A stretch of 64,000 bases of DNA from Fredricksoniimonas sp964643325 (lineage in GTDB: Bacteria; Omnitrophota; Gorgyraeia; Zapsychrales; Fredricksoniimonadaceae), in NCBI GenBank assembly GCA_964643325.1, contig CAZXSE010000001.1, forward strand, positions 1 through 64,000, in the 5' to 3' direction. The position numbers were made by a program, and so were the translations under genes. Numbering within the stretch: the stretch's first letter is position 1; the number at the start of each line of letters is the position of its first letter. Positions 8,742-16,360 of this stretch are shown piece by piece. Below the pieces are notes generated by a model that was given only the letters and a program-made list of their open reading frames with translations, was not told the DNA's origin and searched no databases.

Positions 8742-8789
8742 CGGGGGCATGCGTCAAGAACATCCGACGCACGCCCCCGTTCTTTTTTT
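8742..8789 (+). terminator. Rho-independent terminator of the polyamine operon
   Basis: The stem ACGGGGGCATGCGTC (8742-8756) pairs with GACGCACGCCCCCGT (8766-8780) with one mismatch. A run of Ts follows (8783-8789). The T-run touches the stop codon of the convergent zinc-ribbon gene, so the structure may serve both strands. Confidence 0.9.
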
Positions 8790-9111
8790 ACATCGCCTGC
8801 ATCATTGTCTGCAGATAACTCTCAAATACTTTGACGATCTTGACCGTTGATGCCCACATGCCCCAACTGACCAAACAAACAGCCACGGTCAAAAAGACTT
8901 TCATCCGGCGACTGTAATACGGATTGAACCACACCAAAGGCAGTGCCAGGACGAACACGCACAGGACCGCAATGACCAGCGTCGAGTCGCGCCAGTACCA
9001 CGGCCGCGCCGGCGCGCCGGGCTTCTTTGAGGGGTCAAGGAACTCGTTGCAAAAGCGGCATTTCACCGCCTCATCCTGGATCTCTTCCGCGCAAAAAGGG
9101 CATTTCTTCAT
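8788..9111 (-). CDS. Zinc-ribbon membrane protein
   Basis: A 107-aa protein with an N-terminal zinc ribbon (CPFCAEEIQDEAVKCRFC, two CxxC knuckles at residues 4-21). A Pro/Lys linker and two hydrophobic segments (about 43-62 and 70-90) follow. The ATG at 9111 directly precedes the ribbon and has AGGA upstream; the longer frame upstream is not coding-like. Proteins of this layout are common and mostly uncharacterised. It lies 13 bp after a helical protein on the same strand. A second protein of the same design is at 35935-36159. Confidence 0.8.
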   Translation of the reverse strand: MKKCPFCAEEIQDEAVKCRFCNEFLDPSKKPGAPARPWYWRDSTLVIAVLCVFVLALPLVWFNPYYSRRMKVFLTVAVCLVSWGMWASTVKIVKVFESYLQTMMQAM

Positions 9112-9124
9112 CGTGATCCTCGTA

Positions 9125-9628
9125 TTATTTCCGGAAAGACTTGTCGGTCGCCTGTTTAAGCCGGTCAAGAACACCGCGCAGTGAATCCGCGCTCGCGAGG
9201 ATCCGGGCGGCATCCTCCAGAGAAACAGGCTGCTCCCCGATGGGGTGCAGATGATAGCTCAGGCACAGGCTGATAATATGCGTGTCGTTGCCTACATAAT
9301 GCGTCAGCAGGCTGCGGATCAGAGGATGCATGGAACTCGCCTCCTCTTTGAGGCCGACAAGGTCAGCGTCCGTGTCCTTGATCCTCGCCGGAAAAAAGAC
9401 CTTGTCCATCATGCCGCGGATGTCCATGGTCCTCGCGAGCATTTTACGGGATTCCTCGACAGGGATCGGCTCATTATGCTTGATGAAGAATGACGCGGTC
9501 TGGTGGATATAGGCGATGTAATCACCAAGATTGTAATAAATGGCATCCCAGAGGGACAAGGACACCGTGATCCTGCCTTCGCGGATCTGCTGGTAACAAT
9601 CATTCTCGTTAGGGAACGGATGCGCCAT
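9125..9628 (-). CDS. Small helical protein with an internal duplication, unknown function
   Basis: A 167-aa protein, predicted soluble and mostly helical, with no family recognised. Two segments resemble each other: around residues 54-78 (PIPVEESRKML...RGMMDKVF) and 133-157 (PVSLEDAARIL...RGVLDRLK), suggesting duplication of a helical hairpin. There is no ribosome binding site. Instead a perfect TATAAT (9635-9640) ends 6 bp before the ATG, so transcription would begin at or next to the start codon. The zinc-ribbon gene follows after 13 bp. Confidence 0.7.
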   Translation of the reverse strand: MAHPFPNENDCYQQIREGRITVSLSLWDAIYYNLGDYIAYIHQTASFFIKHNEPIPVEESRKMLARTMDIRGMMDKVFFPARIKDTDADLVGLKEEASSMHPLIRSLLTHYVGNDTHIISLCLSYHLHPIGEQPVSLEDAARILASADSLRGVLDRLKQATDKSFRK

Positions 9629-9634
9629 GGGAAG

Positions 9635-9640
9635 ATTATA
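9635..9640 (-). promoter_or_regulatory. -10 box placed for a leaderless transcript
   Basis: TATAAT on the minus strand, 6 bp before the ATG at 9628. The -35 region is poor (no TTGACA-like hexamer at 16-18 bp). The usual start 6-7 bp downstream of the -10 box would be the A of the ATG. Confidence 0.45.
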
Positions 9641-9656
9641 CGGGGAAAAATGCTGA

Positions 9657-9786
9657 AACGCCAGCTCCTACTGTTTCTTCTAGGAGGCTGGCGTTCCAAT
9701 CCATAAAGAGAAGTGCTGATTCGACATCTTCCTTAATATCTTCCAGGAAAGATGTCGAACCAGCATTTTTTCGAAGAAAAAATGCT
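9657..9786 (-). other. Three adjacent hairpins downstream of tRNA-Phe
   Basis: Hairpin 1 pairs 9657-9670 with 9681-9695 (AACGCCAG core). Hairpin 2 pairs 9714-9733 with 9745-9765 (TTCGACATCTT core). Hairpin 3 pairs 9762-9772 with 9776-9786 (AGCATTTTTTC). Hairpins 2 and 3 share 9762-9765, so they are mutually exclusive. Hairpin 3 includes the last four bases of tRNA-Phe. Together they fill the 154 bp between the tRNA and the next gene and probably terminate or protect the tRNA transcript. Confidence 0.7.
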
Positions 9787-9855
9787 GAGACCCAGAATTG
9801 AACTGGGGACGCAAGGCTTTTCAGGCCTTCGCTCTACCAACTGAGCTATCTCAGC
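9783..9855 (-). tRNA. tRNA-Phe (anticodon GAA)
   Basis: A 73-nt cloverleaf on the minus strand. The acceptor stem is GCTGAGA with TCTCAGC, the D arm is GCTCAGTTGGTAGAGC, the anticodon loop is CTGAAAA with anticodon GAA, and the T loop is TTCAATT. The discriminator is A. CCA is not encoded. Confidence 0.95.
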
Positions 9856-9866
9856 GAAGTGTCGTT
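9856..9866 (-). promoter_or_regulatory. Shared tRNA leader element AACGACACTTC
   Basis: Eleven bases directly 5' of tRNA-Phe, identical to those directly 5' of tRNA-Thr at 5759-5769. The position suggests a role in 5' processing or leader folding, or common descent of the two tRNA loci. Confidence 0.6.
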
Positions 9867-9893
9867 ACGTAAAAACACCGCGACCGAACCGCT

Positions 9894-9921
9894 ATTTTAT
9901 ATAAACACCCTCTCTTGTCAA
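9894..9921 (-). promoter_or_regulatory. Promoter of tRNA-Phe
   Basis: -35 TTGACA (9916-9921), 16-bp spacer, -10 TAAAAT (9894-9899) on the minus strand, about 40 bp upstream of the tRNA 5' end. The leader would include the 11-nt element shared with tRNA-Thr. Confidence 0.75.
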
Positions 9922-9943
9922 TTAAATAATCTCGGGCGGGAAA

Positions 9944-10333
9944 CTATCGTTCAAAGCTATTAACGATCTTGATATAAACATCCTGGGAAAGCTCGATCTT
10001 GGGCATGAAGGATTTGCGGGATTTGACCGAGATCTTGGTCGTGTTGGAATTAAGCGATACCATGGTCACGGTCACGCGCGCGGCATTGATCTCGGCCACC
10101 AGCACGCCCTGGGAGCTGTTCTCCTCGAGGATCCTGCCCATGATGCCCGTGATCTCTTTGGCCGCATCCCATGTTTCTTCATAGGAATGCGCGGTGCTGC
10201 CTTCGACCGTATCCGGACTGACCACATAGCCGCCGACAACGCCCACGGCGCCGACAGCCAAATAGATACAGCCACTCGCCGATGAAAGCAACAGAACAGC
10301 CAGGATATTGATAAAGATGTTCTTGCGGAACAT
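9944..10333 (-). CDS. DUF3568-like lipoprotein
   Basis: A 129-aa lipoprotein. The signal peptide ends LLLSSASG with Cys21 as the lipidated residue. A glycine/valine-rich segment (AVGAVGVVGGYVV) and a soluble domain of roughly 90 residues follow. The overall pattern fits the small DUF3568 lipoproteins found in diderm environmental bacteria; this is recognition by pattern only. The ATG at 10333 has AAAGGG upstream. It lies 77 bp downstream of the HAD gene and could be the last gene of the phosphate operon. Confidence 0.7.
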   Translation of the reverse strand: MFRKNIFINILAVLLLSSASGCIYLAVGAVGVVGGYVVSPDTVEGSTAHSYEETWDAAKEITGIMGRILEENSSQGVLVAEINAARVTVTMVSLNSNTTKISVKSRKSFMPKIELSQDVYIKIVNSFER

Positions 10334-10410
10334 AGGCCCTTTCAACAACCTCCAGATACGAATAATTCTATCACAGCCCGCGCCCAACGGGTCAAGGAAA
10401 CAAACAAATT

Positions 10411-11076
10411 TTAAGGCCTGAACAAGCCGCGCAGGGCGCTGATCCGCTCGATCATCATATCCGGTCCGGCCGCCTTGAGTTCCGCGCGCGTACATGAGCC
10501 GGTCGGTACGGCCACAGTGAACACACCCGCCGCCTTGCCGCACTCAACATCCACGCTCATATCACCGGCATAGACTGCGTTCCTGGCGTGGATCCTGCTT
10601 TCGCGTAAAATGCGCTTAACCATATCGGGATACGGTTTTGGCCGGCGGACCATGTCCCCGCAAATAATGTGGTCAAAATAATGCTCCACATCCAAAGCCT
10701 GCAGGATGATGCGGCAGAACTGTGCCGGACGATTGCTGGCAATGGCAAGAATGCAACCTCTCTCTTTCAGGAACGGCAACAATGTCTTCGTGCCGTCGAG
10801 CAACCTGATGTTGCGGCGCAGGCGCACGTCATGATGCGCCCGGAAAATAGCCAGTGCGTGGGCCGCTTTTTCTTTCGGGACAAAACAACTCACCAGACTG
10901 CTGACCCCCCAGCCCACCGAACGCTTGACAGCGCGCAGCGACTGCGGCGGATGGCCCATCTTCTTTAACATGTGATTGATGCTGTCCGCAATGGCAGGGA
11001 ACGCGTCAACGATCGTACCGTCGAGGTCGAAAATGGCAAGCCTGATATTACGAGGAACGGGGCGGCGCGGGCTCAT
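10411..11076 (-). CDS. HAD-family phosphatase, phosphoglycolate-phosphatase-like
   Basis: A 221-aa haloacid dehalogenase hydrolase. Motif I is FDLDGT with nucleophile Asp17 and acid Asp19. Motif II is the Ser in AIASNRP, motif III the Lys in RRPKPYPD, and motif IV the acidic pair in YAGDMSVDVE. The helical cap between motifs I and II (C1 type) matches Gph/PGP-like enzymes. The physiological substrate is not readable. The start at 11076 overlaps the 3' end of the DUF502 gene by 29 bp. Position in a phosphate-uptake cluster suggests release of phosphate from a small metabolite. Confidence 0.82.
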   Translation of the reverse strand: MSPRRPVPRNIRLAIFDLDGTIVDAFPAIADSINHMLKKMGHPPQSLRAVKRSVGWGVSSLVSCFVPKEKAAHALAIFRAHHDVRLRRNIRLLDGTKTLLPFLKERGCILAIASNRPAQFCRIILQALDVEHYFDHIICGDMVRRPKPYPDMVKRILRESRIHARNAVYAGDMSVDVECGKAAGVFTVAVPTGSCTRAELKAAGPDMMIERISALRGLFRP

Positions 11077-11704
11077 CGGCGTCTTCTGTATCTTCCAGCT
11101 CTTGGGGTTCGTCCAGATTAATGACCCCGCCTGAAACAATGATCTTGACCGCTTCTTCGATAGTGATATCCAGCGGCGTGATCTCATCCTCGGGGATCAT
11201 GACCGCGAACCCGGTCAGGGGGTTCGGCACCGACGGGATCATGACATTGCACAATTTCTTTCCCGTATGCCGGGCAATGCGTTCGGATGTCGTATTGGTC
11301 AGGAAGGCCACCACATACACGCCGGGGCGCGGCCACTGGACCATCACGACTTTCTGGATGTTCACTTTCTGGGAACGGAACAGGAACTTTGATATTTCCT
11401 TGAACGCCGGATAGATCGTGTTGAGTAGCGGGACCTTCAGGACAAGCTTTTCGGCCACGCGGTGCATGACCTTGCCGAAATAATGCGTGATCAAAAACCC
11501 GCCGAAGAGGATAAGCAGGACAAGGACCAGGATGCCGATGCCCCAGAAATAAAAGTCATAATACTCCAGAAAAAGCGGCTTAAGGTACTTTCCCAGGAGT
11601 TTCTCGACGAAATTCATCAACCACACGAACACATACACCGCCAGCGTCAGCGGAAGAAAAACGGCAAGGCCTGAAAGGAAATATTTTCTCAATCGACGGA
11701 CCAT
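11048..11704 (-). CDS. DUF502 membrane protein
   Basis: A 218-aa protein of the DUF502 (COG2928) family. Two hydrophobic helices near residues 9-32 and 46-72 are followed by the family core with VPLLNTIYPAFKEI and VPNPLTGFAVMIP, and an acidic tail. Function in bacteria is unknown; plant relatives (LCV/COV) are membrane proteins linked to vascular development. Two consecutive ATGs exist at 11707 and 11704. The first overlaps the pit stop by 4 bp; the second sits better relative to the upstream AAGGAG, so it is chosen here. Confidence 0.85.
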   Translation of the reverse strand: MVRRLRKYFLSGLAVFLPLTLAVYVFVWLMNFVEKLLGKYLKPLFLEYYDFYFWGIGILVLVLLILFGGFLITHYFGKVMHRVAEKLVLKVPLLNTIYPAFKEISKFLFRSQKVNIQKVVMVQWPRPGVYVVAFLTNTTSERIARHTGKKLCNVMIPSVPNPLTGFAVMIPEDEITPLDITIEEAVKIIVSGGVINLDEPQELEDTEDADEPAPPRSS

Positions 11705-12699
11705 CATGCTCCTTTGAACGTAACGGCGCACCAGTAGGCGAACGCCGCAATGGCTGCGGCGCAGGGTATGGTAATGACCCAGGCCCACACAATGCGCCCG
11801 GCAACGCCCCACTTCACCGCCCGCATCCCCCGCAAGGTCCCGACACCCACGATCGACCCCGTGATCGTGTGGGTCGTGCTGACGGGAATGCCGAGCGCAG
11901 AGGCAAAGAACAGGGTGCACGCCGCGCCCGTCTCGGCGCAAAAACCGTCAACAGGCTTTAACTTCGCGATCTTCTGCCCCATGGTCTTCACAATGCGCCA
12001 GCCCCCGAACATCGTGCCGCAGGCAATGGCGATATAACAAATGATGATGACCCAGGAGGGCACATGGAATTCCGGGCCTAACAATCCGGCGCTGAACAAA
12101 AGGCTCGCGATGATGCCCATGGTCTTTTGCGCGTCATTGCCGCCATGCCCCATGCTGTAAAGCGCGGCCGAAACAAGCTGGCCTTTGCGGAAAAAGTGGT
12201 CCACCTTCTGCGGCGCCATGTTGCGCGCGGTCTTGAACACAATGACCCCCAGGATAAGCCCCAGGCAAAGCCCGATCATGGGCGATATCACGATGAACGA
12301 AACGATCTTGATGATCCCGCCCCACATCAGCGCCCCGGGGCCGGCCTTGACCAAGGCCGCGCCGATCATGCCGCCGATGAGCGCGTGCGACGAGCTTGTG
12401 GGCAGACCGAAATACCATGTGATCAGGTTCCATCCGCATGCCCCGACGAGTGCGCCGAAGATAATAGCCTGGTCAACGATGGTGATATCAATGACCCCCT
12501 TGCCGATGGTGTTGGCCACATGAAGCCCAAAGAAAAAGAACGCGATAAAATTGAAGAATGCCGCAAATGCCACCGCCTTGCGCGGCGACAGGACCCTCGT
12601 CGAGACCACGGTCGCGATCGAATTCGCGGAATCATGGAAACCATTCAGGAAATCAAAGACAAGGGCAAGGCCGATAAGAAGGATGATCTCAACTGTCAT
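11704..12699 (-). CDS. pit: PiT-family inorganic phosphate permease
   Basis: A 331-aa inner-membrane transporter with about ten hydrophobic segments. The duplicated PiT signature is clear: GFHDSANS at residues 20-27 in the N-terminal half, GLPTSSSHALIG mid-protein, and GIPVSTTHTITGSIVG in the C-terminal half. It couples phosphate (or metal-phosphate) import to the proton or sodium gradient. It lies 6 bp downstream of a DUF47 gene, the usual partner of PiT transporters, and overlaps the DUF502 gene. Confidence 0.93.
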   Translation of the reverse strand: MTVEIILLIGLALVFDFLNGFHDSANSIATVVSTRVLSPRKAVAFAAFFNFIAFFFFGLHVANTIGKGVIDITIVDQAIIFGALVGACGWNLITWYFGLPTSSSHALIGGMIGAALVKAGPGALMWGGIIKIVSFIVISPMIGLCLGLILGVIVFKTARNMAPQKVDHFFRKGQLVSAALYSMGHGGNDAQKTMGIIASLLFSAGLLGPEFHVPSWVIIICYIAIACGTMFGGWRIVKTMGQKIAKLKPVDGFCAETGAACTLFFASALGIPVSTTHTITGSIVGVGTLRGMRAVKWGVAGRIVWAWVITIPCAAAIAAFAYWCAVTFKGA

Positions 12700-12705
12700 A
12701 AAACA

Positions 12706-13332
12706 TTACGCCTGCTTGAGCATGATCGATTCAATAACGTGAGTGGCGTCCACGCAGATATCGAGAACAGTCTCGGAATCCTCGTAGATCTCTTTCCACT
12801 TGATGAGCATGATCGGGTCTTTTTCGTTCTCGAAAAGCGCGGCGAGCGCCGTGTCCCTCATGGAGTCGGAAATATTTTCAAGGCGGCTGACCTCCACGCA
12901 CGAGGCCATGACGGTCTGGTAATTCTTCATGTCCTTGAGCCCCTTGACCGCGTTCTGCATGGCCTTGGCCGCGGATTCAATGACCACCGCGAACTCGACG
13001 ATATTCTTCTGCACGGCCGTGATCTTGTACACGTGAACGCGATTGGCGATCGTGTTCATCATATCAATAATGTCGTCGAGAGCTTTCGTCAGGGAATGGA
13101 TATCTTCGCGGTCAAAGGGCGTGATGAACGACTTGTTCAGCTGAACGATCACCTCGCGCGCCACCTGGTCGGCCAGCGTTTCAAGTTCGCTGATACGGGC
13201 CAGCTGCGCGTCGTCGATCGTGCCCCGGGATACTGCGGCCTTGAGCGCGGCAGCGCCTTCGACGATATAATCAGTTTGTTTCTCGAAAAGCTCAAAGAAA
13301 TTGATCTCTTTAGGAAAAAAATTGAACGGCAT
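12706..13332 (-). CDS. DUF47/PhoU-like accessory protein of the Pit transporter
   Basis: A 208-aa all-helical protein of the DUF47 (COG1392) family, distantly related to PhoU. It shows the family's repeated acidic helices and the motif PFDREDIHSLTKALDDIIDMM. Such proteins sit next to pit genes and are thought to tune phosphate import. The ATG at 13332 has a good AAGGAGA. It is the first gene of the operon, directly behind a sigma-70-type promoter at 13383-13411. Confidence 0.9.
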   Translation of the reverse strand: MPFNFFPKEINFFELFEKQTDYIVEGAAALKAAVSRGTIDDAQLARISELETLADQVAREVIVQLNKSFITPFDREDIHSLTKALDDIIDMMNTIANRVHVYKITAVQKNIVEFAVVIESAAKAMQNAVKGLKDMKNYQTVMASCVEVSRLENISDSMRDTALAALFENEKDPIMLIKWKEIYEDSETVLDICVDATHVIESIMLKQA

Positions 13333-13382
13333 ACGGTCTCCTTTGCGGGGAATGAGGGAATGATCTTAAATATTCAGCCTTT

Positions 13383-13411
13383 ACTATAGCGGAAGAGGCA
13401 CGCTCTGCCAA
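13383..13411 (-). promoter_or_regulatory. Promoter of the DUF47-pit operon
   Basis: -35 TTGGCA (13406-13411), 17-bp spacer, -10 TATAGT (13383-13388) on the minus strand, 50 bp before the DUF47 start. Five of six bases match consensus in each box. It starts inside the 3' edge of the preceding gene's region. No obvious Pho box is seen. Confidence 0.65.
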
Positions 13412-13412
13412 G

Positions 13413-13622
13413 TCAATCTTTGGCCGCACTCGCTGCGCTCGCTGCGCTCGCTGCGCTCGCCATACTGGCCAATGCCAGGACGACCATGCCCGCTACCGCC
13501 AACACGGGGCCAATGACGCCGCGGAAAACCAACTGCACGAAAAGCCAGTCACGCAAGGTCAGCGCAACACCGGCGATGACCAGAACAAAACCTCCAACAA
13601 AGAATAAAACCTTCTTGCTCAT
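13413..13622 (-). CDS. Small two-helix membrane protein with Ser-Ala-Ala repeat tail
   Basis: A 69-aa protein with two hydrophobic segments (about 4-21 and 26-51), then a tail of repeated Ser-Ala-Ala encoded by 9-bp tandem repeats, ending Lys-Asp. The ATG at 13622 overlaps the stop of the LpxL-like gene by 4 bp (ATGA), which argues for translation. No family is recognised. It is the last gene of the ychF-to-lpxL run. Confidence 0.6.
   Translation of the reverse strand: MSKKVLFFVGGFVLVIAGVALTLRDWLFVQLVFRGVIGPVLAVAGMVVLALASMASAASAASAASAAKD
13427..13462. repeat. 9-bp tandem repeat, about four units
   Basis: Units of CGCTCGCTG, the first and last slightly diverged. They are in frame with the small membrane protein and encode its Ser-Ala-Ala tail, so copy-number slippage would change tail length without breaking the frame. 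Confidence 0.85.
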
Positions 13623-14506
13623 ACGATCTCCCCTTCTTTCGGGACTGTTTTCCACCGGCGGTGCATCCACGCCCACTCGCCCGGGAATTTCCTGATCTCG
13701 GCCTCGAGCCGTGAGGTCAACGCCTGTGTGAGCCGGCGCGCCTCCTTCTTCGGATCAGCCGCGCGGTCAACGGCCACGGGTTCGACCCTGATATTCCAGC
13801 GCTCCGGACCTGACGGCTCGGCGAACGCTATTAACAACGCTGCCCCACTCTTTAACGCAAACGCGGCCGGCCCCGCCGCTGTTGACGCCTTGCGGCCGAA
13901 AAAGTCCACAAAGACCCTGCCGTCGCCGCCGTAATTCTGGTCGATGGGCATGGCCACCACTTCATTGCGGGCAAACGCCTGAAAACATTCTTTCACGCAC
14001 GCGCTTACCGGCGTGCTGTAGATCGGACGGGGCGTAGCCATGGTCGCGCGCGCCAGAAGATCGTCGCGCAGCATCTTCCCGCGCGGCGGCTTCATCACGA
14101 TACATACGGGATAACCTTCAAAGATGAACTTAAACAGCATGGCCGCGAACGGGCCGAAATGCGCGATGGCCACCACAGCGCCGTGACCGGCCTCTTTAGC
14201 CCGACGGAGATGCTCGGCGCCTTCAAGGGTAAAGACTTCGGCAGCCCGTCCGGATCGCGCGATAAAAAGAATGTCATCCGCAAGCCCGAGGGTCAGGCTG
14301 AAGAACGAAGCCCGCGCGATACGCTCTTTTTCCCGGGGTGACATCGCATCGCCGTAAGCAATGGCAAGGCTTTCAAGCGCGTGACGCTTACGGCTTCGGA
14401 TGGTCACATACATGCACGCCGTGATGGCAACAGCCAGGCCGTGATAGATCCAGTAAGGCATGATGCCAATAAAGCCCAGCAGCGCGCTGACCCAAAAACT
14501 TCTCAT
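13619..14506 (-). CDS. LpxL/HtrB-like lipid A acyltransferase homologue
   Basis: A 295-aa member of the LpxL/LpxM (lysophospholipid acyltransferase-like) family, expected at the inner membrane where it would add a secondary acyl chain to a lipid A precursor. An N-terminal hydrophobic region is present, and the family C-terminal motif EWAWMHRRWK is intact. The catalytic HX4(D/E) motif is changed: His116 is followed by FGPFA, so the acidic residue is Ala121. Activity on lipid A is therefore uncertain. The start shares a base with the response regulator stop (TGATG). Confidence 0.8.
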   Translation of the reverse strand: MRSFWVSALLGFIGIMPYWIYHGLAVAITACMYVTIRSRKRHALESLAIAYGDAMSPREKERIARASFFSLTLGLADDILFIARSGRAAEVFTLEGAEHLRRAKEAGHGAVVAIAHFGPFAAMLFKFIFEGYPVCIVMKPPRGKMLRDDLLARATMATPRPIYSTPVSACVKECFQAFARNEVVAMPIDQNYGGDGRVFVDFFGRKASTAAGPAAFALKSGAALLIAFAEPSGPERWNIRVEPVAVDRAADPKKEARRLTQALTSRLEAEIRKFPGEWAWMHRRWKTVPKEGEIV

Positions 14507-14889
14507 CAGGCCCCCAGGGCGTGCTTGATCTTGCCGACGAGAAGCATGGAGTTGACCGGCTTGGTGATGTGCCCGATGGCGCCAGCCTGAAGTTCAGCGG
14601 CCACATCTTCACTGGAATCTTTGGCGGTCAGGAAAACGACCGGAATGTCCTTTGTCGCGGGATCGTTCTTGAGCGTGCGGCACACCTCGCGGCCTTTCAT
14701 GCCCGGCATGATCACATCCAGCAGGATCAGATCGATATTCCCGGCGCGCGCCAGCGCAAGGCCCTCTTCCCCGTTGAACGCGGAAACAACATCAAAACCA
14801 TGGGAACCAAGGACCGTCTGGAGCATGGCGTGCAGGGTCCGCTCGTCATCGATGACCAATATCCTGTAAATACGGTTGTTATCCGCCAT
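14506..14889 (-). CDS. Single-domain response regulator (CheY-like)
   Basis: A 127-aa receiver domain with no output domain. The acidic pocket is Asp14-Asp15, the phospho-acceptor Asp58 lies in LLDVIMPG, and Thr88 and Lys110 (HITKP) complete the active site. AGGAGG upstream supports the ATG at 14889. It sits between lnt and an LpxL-like gene in an envelope-biogenesis operon, with no histidine kinase nearby, so its input and output are unknown. Confidence 0.92.
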   Translation of the reverse strand: MADNNRIYRILVIDDERTLHAMLQTVLGSHGFDVVSAFNGEEGLALARAGNIDLILLDVIMPGMKGREVCRTLKNDPATKDIPVVFLTAKDSSEDVAAELQAGAIGHITKPVNSMLLVGKIKHALGA

Positions 14890-14902
14890 TGCCCGCCTCC
14901 TG

Positions 14903-16360
14903 TTACGGCCTTCGTATAAAACTTAACCCTAGTATACCCAGAAAACACAGCATTGCAAAAACATCTCCGTACTTTGTATAGAATGTCAGACCAGCACCTG
15001 CCGTCGGGATATCAACCATAACAAAACCCGCGCCGCTATCATCAACACACGGACCAATGCTCCCCCGAGGCGTAACCCCGCAACTGATGCCGGTGTTGGT
15101 TGCGCGCACCAGCGTCCGGCGGTTCTCGACGGCGCGGAATGCGGCATTATCCAGATGCATGCGCCGCTGGCGTGAAACGCCGAACCACGCGTCATTGGTC
15201 ATGTTGACCAGAAACCCTGCCCCGCCATGCACCGCCTGCCGCGCAAGTTCAGGGATCGTGTCCTCAAAACAGATGAGCGCGGAAAAGGGGCCTGCCCCCG
15301 GCACACGAAAGAGCGTGTTGCCGCGCCCCGGCGTAAAATCATCAATAGGCACAAAACGGGCCAAAAAGGGCAGCTGCCGGCGCAACGGGATATACTCACC
15401 CAAAAGCACGAGATGCTGTTTGTCATATTGCCCGGCGGTGCGACCCTGTTCATCGATCATCAGGGCGGAATTGAAATACTGGTCATTGGCTCTTGTGACA
15501 AGGCCCAGCAGGACACGGACCTTATTGTCCCGGGCAAAAGCGCGGACCTGCTCGAAAAGTTCAGGATGCTCCCACGCGAATGACGGGAACGCGGTCTCCG
15601 GCCAAATAATAAGCTCTGGCGCATGGGCCATGGCCTCACGGCTAAGCTGCAGATACTTGCCGACGGTAAAAGGCCGCAGGAGCGGGTCCCAGTGATCAGC
15701 CAGCGACACATTGCCCTGAATGAGCGCAACGCGCGAACGCGCCTCATCCGGCGGCGCCAGGCGCCAGGCGCCATAGGCCATCATAACGACCGCGATCAGC
15801 ACGACGCCCATCGCCGTACGCCACATATCCGGCGCGGGCTTCTCCCGACGGATCATGCACTTCGCGAATGCGGCCAGCACAACAGCGGCGGCCGCCATCA
15901 TCCAAGAAATGCCGTATGTGCCGGTAATATCCGCGATCTGAATGACAAGAGCGTTGAAAACCTGGGTGTGCGCAAGCCCCGCCCAACCGAACCCCGTGAA
16001 TGCGTGCGCGCGAATATATTCAAGCCCCGCCCATAAAGACGCCAGAAAGAGCGCCCGGCGCCACAAGGGCCACGCGCTGCTATACGCCGCGGCCATGGCG
16101 AAGGCGCCCCAGTAAAGCGCCAGATAAACGGCCATCAGGATAAGCCCGACCCATGTCACATGATGGATCCAGAACAATGTCAGGATAAAAAATAGAAGGC
16201 CTGCCAGATAGCCACGGCCGAAGGCAATACCCAAAGGATCTTTTTCAATGGAAAGGATCAGAGGAACGAGGGCGATCCACGCGAGCGGCCACAGTCCGCC
16301 GGAGGGAAAGCAGAATGCCAGGAGCACGGCGGCTGACAAGGCCGCGGCAGTCCTTGTCAT
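14903..16360 (-). CDS. lnt: Apolipoprotein N-acyltransferase
   Basis: A 485-aa inner-membrane enzyme that N-acylates the lipidated Cys of lipoproteins. Several N-terminal transmembrane helices are followed by a nitrilase-type periplasmic domain with the catalytic triad Glu255 (WPETAFPS), Lys314 (YDKQHLVLLGEYIP) and Cys364 (LICFED), then a final helix. The ATG at 16360 overlaps the secA stop by 4 bp; the frame open further upstream lies inside secA. The many predicted lipoproteins in this window are its likely substrates. Confidence 0.93.
   Translation of the reverse strand: MTRTAAALSAAVLLAFCFPSGGLWPLAWIALVPLILSIEKDPLGIAFGRGYLAGLLFFILTLFWIHHVTWVGLILMAVYLALYWGAFAMAAAYSSAWPLWRRALFLASLWAGLEYIRAHAFTGFGWAGLAHTQVFNALVIQIADITGTYGISWMMAAAAVVLAAFAKCMIRREKPAPDMWRTAMGVVLIAVVMMAYGAWRLAPPDEARSRVALIQGNVSLADHWDPLLRPFTVGKYLQLSREAMAHAPELIIWPETAFPSFAWEHPELFEQVRAFARDNKVRVLLGLVTRANDQYFNSALMIDEQGRTAGQYDKQHLVLLGEYIPLRRQLPFLARFVPIDDFTPGRGNTLFRVPGAGPFSALICFEDTIPELARQAVHGGAGFLVNMTNDAWFGVSRQRRMHLDNAAFRAVENRRTLVRATNTGISCGVTPRGSIGPCVDDSGAGFVMVDIPTAGAGLTFYTKYGDVFAMLCFLGILGLSFIRRP

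Noticed and set aside
12127..13389. A 420-codon open frame antisense to pit and the DUF47 gene
   Set aside because: Both sense genes are conserved with clear motifs; the antisense product is His/Arg/Asp-rich with no domain.
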